This document shows, one piece after another, positions 8,076-10,387 of a DNA stretch of 10,387 bases (positions within the stretch are counted from its first letter, which is position 1; each line of letters opens with the position of its first letter). The notes beneath the pieces are model-generated. The model made no database searches. It saw only the letters and a program-made list of their open reading frames with translations, and was not told where the DNA came from. The stretch spans positions 1-10,387 of the forward strand of contig CABSGW010000073.1 of assembly GCA_902477365.1 (NCBI GenBank), given 5' to 3'. A program made the translations under genes and the position numbers. The DNA comes from an uncultured Prevotellaceae bacterium. GTDB taxonomy: Bacteria > Bacteroidota > Bacteroidia > Bacteroidales > Bacteroidaceae.

Positions 8076-8115
8076 AGAGGGATATGATGGCTTCGCCGTT
8101 ATATCCCTCTTTTTT
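8076..8115 (+). terminator. Intrinsic terminator of manA
   Basis: Arms 8076-8091 (AGAGGGATATGATGGC) and 8095-8110 (GCCGTTATATCCCTCT) pair over 16 positions with two G-U pairs, a 3-base loop TTC, and are followed by a T run to 8115. It lies about 40 bases after the manA stop, a standard rho-independent layout. Confidence 0.88.
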
Positions 8116-8117
8116 CT

Positions 8118-8125
8118 TACCTTTG
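8118..8125 (+). promoter_or_regulatory. -7 box of the folB-nitroreductase-panE promoter
   Basis: TACCTTTG matches TAnnTTTG. It starts three bases after the terminator T run and only 14 bases before the folB ATG at 8132, so the transcript would be leaderless or nearly so. The upstream promoter half would overlap the manA terminator hairpin. Confidence 0.5.
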
Positions 8126-8131
8126 TAGGGT

Positions 8132-8512
8132 ATGAAAATAGAACAAACACGCATTCATTTACACCAGATGCATTTTTATGCGCATCACGGTGTCTTGGCT
8201 CAGGAGACGGCAACGGGGGCACACTATACGGTGGACCTGGTGTTGACTTTGTCGGAAGCAGAACTAGCCATCCGTGCCGACAAACTCGAAGGTACGGTCA
8301 ACTATGCGGCGGTGTATGCATGCCTTGGCAGGGAGATGCTTCTCCCGTCACAGTTGCTGGAACACGCTGCGGGGCGTATGGCAGAGGTGCTTTTGAGTAC
8401 ATTTCCACGCATAGACGCTCTGCGAATAAGACTGACAAAAGATACACCTCCCATTACGGGCTTTGATGGCCGGGGCGTATCGGTAGAGCTGGATGTAAAG
8501 CGAAATGATTAA
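8132..8512 (+). CDS. folB: Dihydroneopterin aldolase (FolB)
   Basis: Cytoplasmic folate-pathway enzyme that cleaves 7,8-dihydroneopterin to 6-hydroxymethyl-7,8-dihydropterin and glycolaldehyde. The 126-residue length is normal for the single-domain enzyme. Family marks are FYAHHGVLAQE (15-25) with the conserved Glu25, TVNYAAVY (55-62) with Tyr58, the pterin-anchoring Glu77 in LLEHAA (75-80), and LTKDTPPI (101-108) with the catalytic Lys103. ATG 8132 gives the usual short N-terminus before the first strand. It leads a likely operon: the nitroreductase begins 19 bases after its stop. No damage or odd composition seen. Confidence 0.92.
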   Translation: MKIEQTRIHLHQMHFYAHHGVLAQETATGAHYTVDLVLTLSEAELAIRADKLEGTVNYAAVYACLGREMLLPSQLLEHAAGRMAEVLLSTFPRIDALRIRLTKDTPPITGFDGRGVSVELDVKRND

Positions 8513-8531
8513 ACAGGAAAGGAAATAAGTT

Positions 8532-9056
8532 ATGAAAGAAGAAATGCTTACACTCATTCGGACGCGGCGCAGTTTCAGACGTTATCGTGACGATGAAGTA
8601 CCGGCAGAGGTGTTGCAGGCTGTTCTTGAGGCCGGTACATATGCACCCACAGCCCATGGATTGCAGACGCCTTATATTGTTGCAGTCCGGAATAAAGCCA
8701 TACGTCAGCGCCTTTCATCGCTCAATGCACAGATTATGGGCGTGAAGACAGATCCTTATTACGGAGCACCCGTATTTGTGTTGGTGTTTGACGTGGCGGG
8801 CGATCCTAATGGTGCGAAAAACGGTAGTTGTGTGCTTCAAAACATGATGCTGGCCGCCCATGCCCTAGGTCTGGGCAGTTGTTGGATAAATAGGGAGGCA
8901 GAGATGTTTGCTACCCCTGATGGAGTAGCGCTGATGCGTGAGTTCGGCCTGCCGGACGGATTGGCAGGAATAGGAGCTTTGGCACTAGGTTATCCGGAAG
9001 GGGAACCTTCGCCGCAAAAGTCCCGAAAGGAGAATTATTATCGGATTATAGATTGA
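8532..9056 (+). CDS. Nitroreductase-family FMN oxidoreductase
   Basis: A 174-residue member of the FMN-binding nitroreductase superfamily, which uses NAD(P)H to reduce varied substrates; the physiological substrate cannot be told from the sequence. Marks are the N-terminal TRRSFRRYRDDEVP (11-24), whose Arg-Arg-Ser contacts FMN phosphate in the family, APTAHGLQTPY (38-48), the central helix MMLAAHALGLGSCWI (105-119), IGALALGYPEG (146-156), and a basic tail KSRKENYYRIID typical of the family's last FMN contact. Length is at the short end but normal for the single-domain group. It sits 19 bases after folB and 15 bases before panE, suggesting cotranscription, though a shared pathway role is not implied. 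Confidence 0.9.
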   Translation: MKEEMLTLIRTRRSFRRYRDDEVPAEVLQAVLEAGTYAPTAHGLQTPYIVAVRNKAIRQRLSSLNAQIMGVKTDPYYGAPVFVLVFDVAGDPNGAKNGSCVLQNMMLAAHALGLGSCWINREAEMFATPDGVALMREFGLPDGLAGIGALALGYPEGEPSPQKSRKENYYRIID

Positions 9057-9071
9057 AAGAACGAAAATAGC

Positions 9072-10055
9072 ATGAATTGTCTGATTGTTGGAACGGGCGG
9101 GGTAGGAGGCTCTATCGCTGCTTTTTTGGCGTTGGCGGGACACACCGTAACGTGTATTGCGCGTGGTGAACATTTGGCTAACATGTTGTCAAAGGGTTTA
9201 CAGCTCCATTCCGGATTGAAGGGTGAAGTGAATATACCTTGCGCACCTTACGCCACGGAGCGTGTGGCGACCTATGCACCTACACAAGGTGAGGGGGTAC
9301 AATTATTTGCCTGTACCACCGAGCAATATACCGGGAAAGCCGATCTGATCTTTGTTACTGTAAAAGGATATTCCATTGATTCGGTAGCCCCTTGCATTAT
9401 GCATGCGGCCCGACCGGACACCATCGTGTTGCCCGTACTGAATGTTTACGGTACAGGTCCGCGTATAGCGCGTGCATGCCCGGGAGTACGCGTGATAGAT
9501 GGCTGTATCTACATTGTGGGTTTTGTCAACGCGCCGGGTGAGGTGACACAAATGGGAACGGTCTTTAAACTTGTGTTTGGGGCGCGTGCAGGCGATGGTG
9601 TGCAGTTGCCGGAATTGGAACAGGTGCGGGATGTGTTGGACGAAGCCGGTATCCGTGCCGTTTTGTCCGACGACATTAATCGCGATACCTTTGCCAAGTG
9701 GGGATTTATTAGTGCGATGGCCTGCACCGGCGCTTATTTTGATGTGCCGATGGGAGCGTTACAACAACCGGGAGAACCACGTGATGTTTTTGTAGGACTG
9801 ACACGAGAGAGTTCAGCTCTGGCTGCGAAGTTGGGCATAGTGTTCGACTATGATCCCGTGGTGCAGAACCTGCGTATAATTGATGCGTTGGCACCGGAGA
9901 GTACCGCCTCGATGCAAAAAGATATGGCGCGCGGTCATGAGTCGGAGATTCAAGGCCAGTTGTTCGACGTACTGTCAGCTTGTGAGGCGCAGGGTATTGA
10001 TGCGCCTACTTACAGAAAGGTGGCGGCCAAGTTCAGGCCAATGATGGGTGCATGA
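9072..10055 (+). CDS. panE: 2-dehydropantoate 2-reductase (ketopantoate reductase)
   Basis: NADPH-dependent cytoplasmic enzyme reducing ketopantoate to pantoate for pantothenate and coenzyme A. The 327-residue frame shows an N-terminal Rossmann fold with GTGGVGG (7-13) and IARGEH (29-34), where Arg31 suits NADPH phosphate, then VTVKGYS (95-101) with Lys98 and VLNVYGTGPRI (122-132) with Asn124. The helical C-terminal domain has FAKWGFISAMA (207-217) with the proposed catalytic Lys209 and SMQKDMARGHESEIQGQL (280-297) with Glu292, all typical of ApbA/PanE. The family also holds paralogues of unknown substrate, so the exact reaction is a strong family inference. It ends the folB-nitroreductase-panE group, and palindromes follow downstream. 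Confidence 0.88.
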   Translation: MNCLIVGTGGVGGSIAAFLALAGHTVTCIARGEHLANMLSKGLQLHSGLKGEVNIPCAPYATERVATYAPTQGEGVQLFACTTEQYTGKADLIFVTVKGYSIDSVAPCIMHAARPDTIVLPVLNVYGTGPRIARACPGVRVIDGCIYIVGFVNAPGEVTQMGTVFKLVFGARAGDGVQLPELEQVRDVLDEAGIRAVLSDDINRDTFAKWGFISAMACTGAYFDVPMGALQQPGEPRDVFVGLTRESSALAAKLGIVFDYDPVVQNLRIIDALAPESTASMQKDMARGHESEIQGQLFDVLSACEAQGIDAPTYRKVAAKFRPMMGA

Positions 10056-10121
10056 TGGTAGCCTTATTACAATCCCGAATGTTCTGTGAGGAAATGAAAG
10101 TTGCGTTTTCAAACGGCTATA

Positions 10122-10187
10122 CCTTCTCTGAAACACGAACAGGGCATCTCGTCGAAACGAGATGCCCTGTTCGTGTTTCAGAGAAGG
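10122..10187. repeat. Perfect 31-base inverted repeat with CGAA loop, downstream of panE
   Basis: Arms 10122-10152 and 10157-10187 are exact reverse complements over 31 bases around a 4-base loop CGAA. There is no T run on either side, so it is not a canonical intrinsic terminator, although it could protect the 3' end of the panE message or slow polymerase. The loop-proximal sequence AACGAGATGCCC is identical to the outer end of the palindrome inside the GSCFA gene. Confidence 0.85.
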
Positions 10188-10230
10188 AGAAGTAGTTGTG
10201 CGCTGTTTTGATGAGGTTGGTGCACGATGA

Positions 10231-10380
10231 ATGATCGAAGGGAGACAGGTAGAAGCAATTGTAACACAATCTATGGATTTGATTGCTGAGGGAAAAAGGA
10301 ATATTAAAAACGCAGTGCGGCATCCAAGGACGCCGCACTGCGTTTTTAGTGAAACAGCACTTATCGTGCTTATCGGATGA
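10231..10380 (+). CDS. Possible 49-residue small ORF, doubtful
   Basis: The frame runs from ATG 10231 to TGA 10378-10380 and begins MIEGRQVEAIVTQSMDLIAE, a plausible amphipathic helical start, followed by a basic stretch. It has an in-frame stop just before the start, no clear ribosome-binding site, and its second half is made by the terminator-like palindrome at 10306-10347, which argues against a real gene. It may be the decayed start of a former gene or chance. I do not recognise it. Confidence 0.15.
   Translation: MIEGRQVEAIVTQSMDLIAEGKRNIKNAVRHPRTPHCVFSETALIVLIG
10306..10347. terminator. Bidirectional-type intrinsic terminator
   Basis: Arms 10306-10321 (AAAAACGCAGTGCGGC) and 10332-10347 (GCCGCACTGCGTTTTT) are exact reverse complements over 16 bases, with a 10-base loop. 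The GC-rich core followed by a T run on the plus strand, and equally on the minus strand, is the classic form of a terminator working both ways. It lies about 250 bases after panE, so it may end read-through from that operon and also from a gene beyond the right edge. Confidence 0.8.
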
Positions 10381-10387
10381 ACAGTAA

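Larger units (their letters stand above)
10056..10387. other. Intergenic stretch after panE: two palindromes, no convincing gene
   Basis: These 332 bases hold a perfect 31-base hairpin (10122-10187), a strong terminator-like palindrome (10306-10347) and a small weak hairpin, AGCAC/GTGCT, at 10356-10370. The only open frames are short; the most protein-like is a 49-codon frame at 10231-10380, listed separately. No tRNA or recognisable structured RNA was seen. Confidence 0.7.

Noticed and set aside
10117..10338. A 73-codon minus-strand open frame at the right end
   Set aside because: It is largely made from the two palindromes and shows no family resemblance or start signal.
1..10387. CRISPR arrays, tRNA/rRNA genes, insertion sequences, phage or defence systems
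   Set aside because: No regular direct repeats, no tRNA-like cloverleaf, no transposase or integrase frames were seen; all long frames belong to housekeeping families.

Overview
The window looks like chromosomal core-gene DNA from a member of the Bacteroidales (Bacteroidota). The clues are the gene families present (a GSCFA-domain protein beside a MurF that in this phylum is normally fused to alanine racemase, and a dxs-trkA-trkH cluster), several TAnnTTTG -7 boxes of the Bacteroidota type upstream of starts, and weak or absent Shine-Dalgarno sequences. The genus cannot be fixed from the sequence alone. No phage, insertion sequence, CRISPR array, tRNA or rRNA was seen.

Layout. Positions 1-2080 are read leftwards: a GSCFA-domain protein (1040-2080), followed 15 bases later by the MurF ligase (1-1024, running off the left edge). 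An 83-base divergent promoter region (2081-2163) separates these from a rightward operon: dxs (2164-4086), trkA (4083-5429, overlapping dxs by four bases) and trkH (5467-6924). manA (6989-8035) follows with its own -7 box and ends at a strong intrinsic terminator (8076-8115). A third rightward group has its -7 box directly after that terminator: folB (8132-8512), a nitroreductase (8532-9056) and panE (9072-10055). The last 332 bases hold two strong palindromes, one of them a convincing terminator, and no convincing gene.

How the genes fit together. The genes serve housekeeping functions: peptidoglycan precursor synthesis (murF), isoprenoid precursors by the MEP pathway (dxs), potassium uptake (a TrkA gating subunit plus a TrkH channel subunit), mannose/fructose phosphate interconversion (manA), folate (folB) and pantothenate/CoA (panE).

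The most notable observations are: (1) dxs is interrupted by a TAA at 2578-2580, in a stretch of roughly nine codons where the neighbouring frame reads like the expected protein, suggesting a compensating pair of single-base indels (or a sequence error) rather than a simple nonsense mutation; (2) a 63-base palindrome with perfect 25-base arms lies inside the GSCFA gene and adds exactly 21 sense codons in frame, like an open palindromic insertion element; (3) its 12-base end motif recurs in opposite orientation in a perfect 31-base hairpin at 10122-10187, hinting at a dispersed palindromic repeat family. Most of the remaining content is ordinary core genome.
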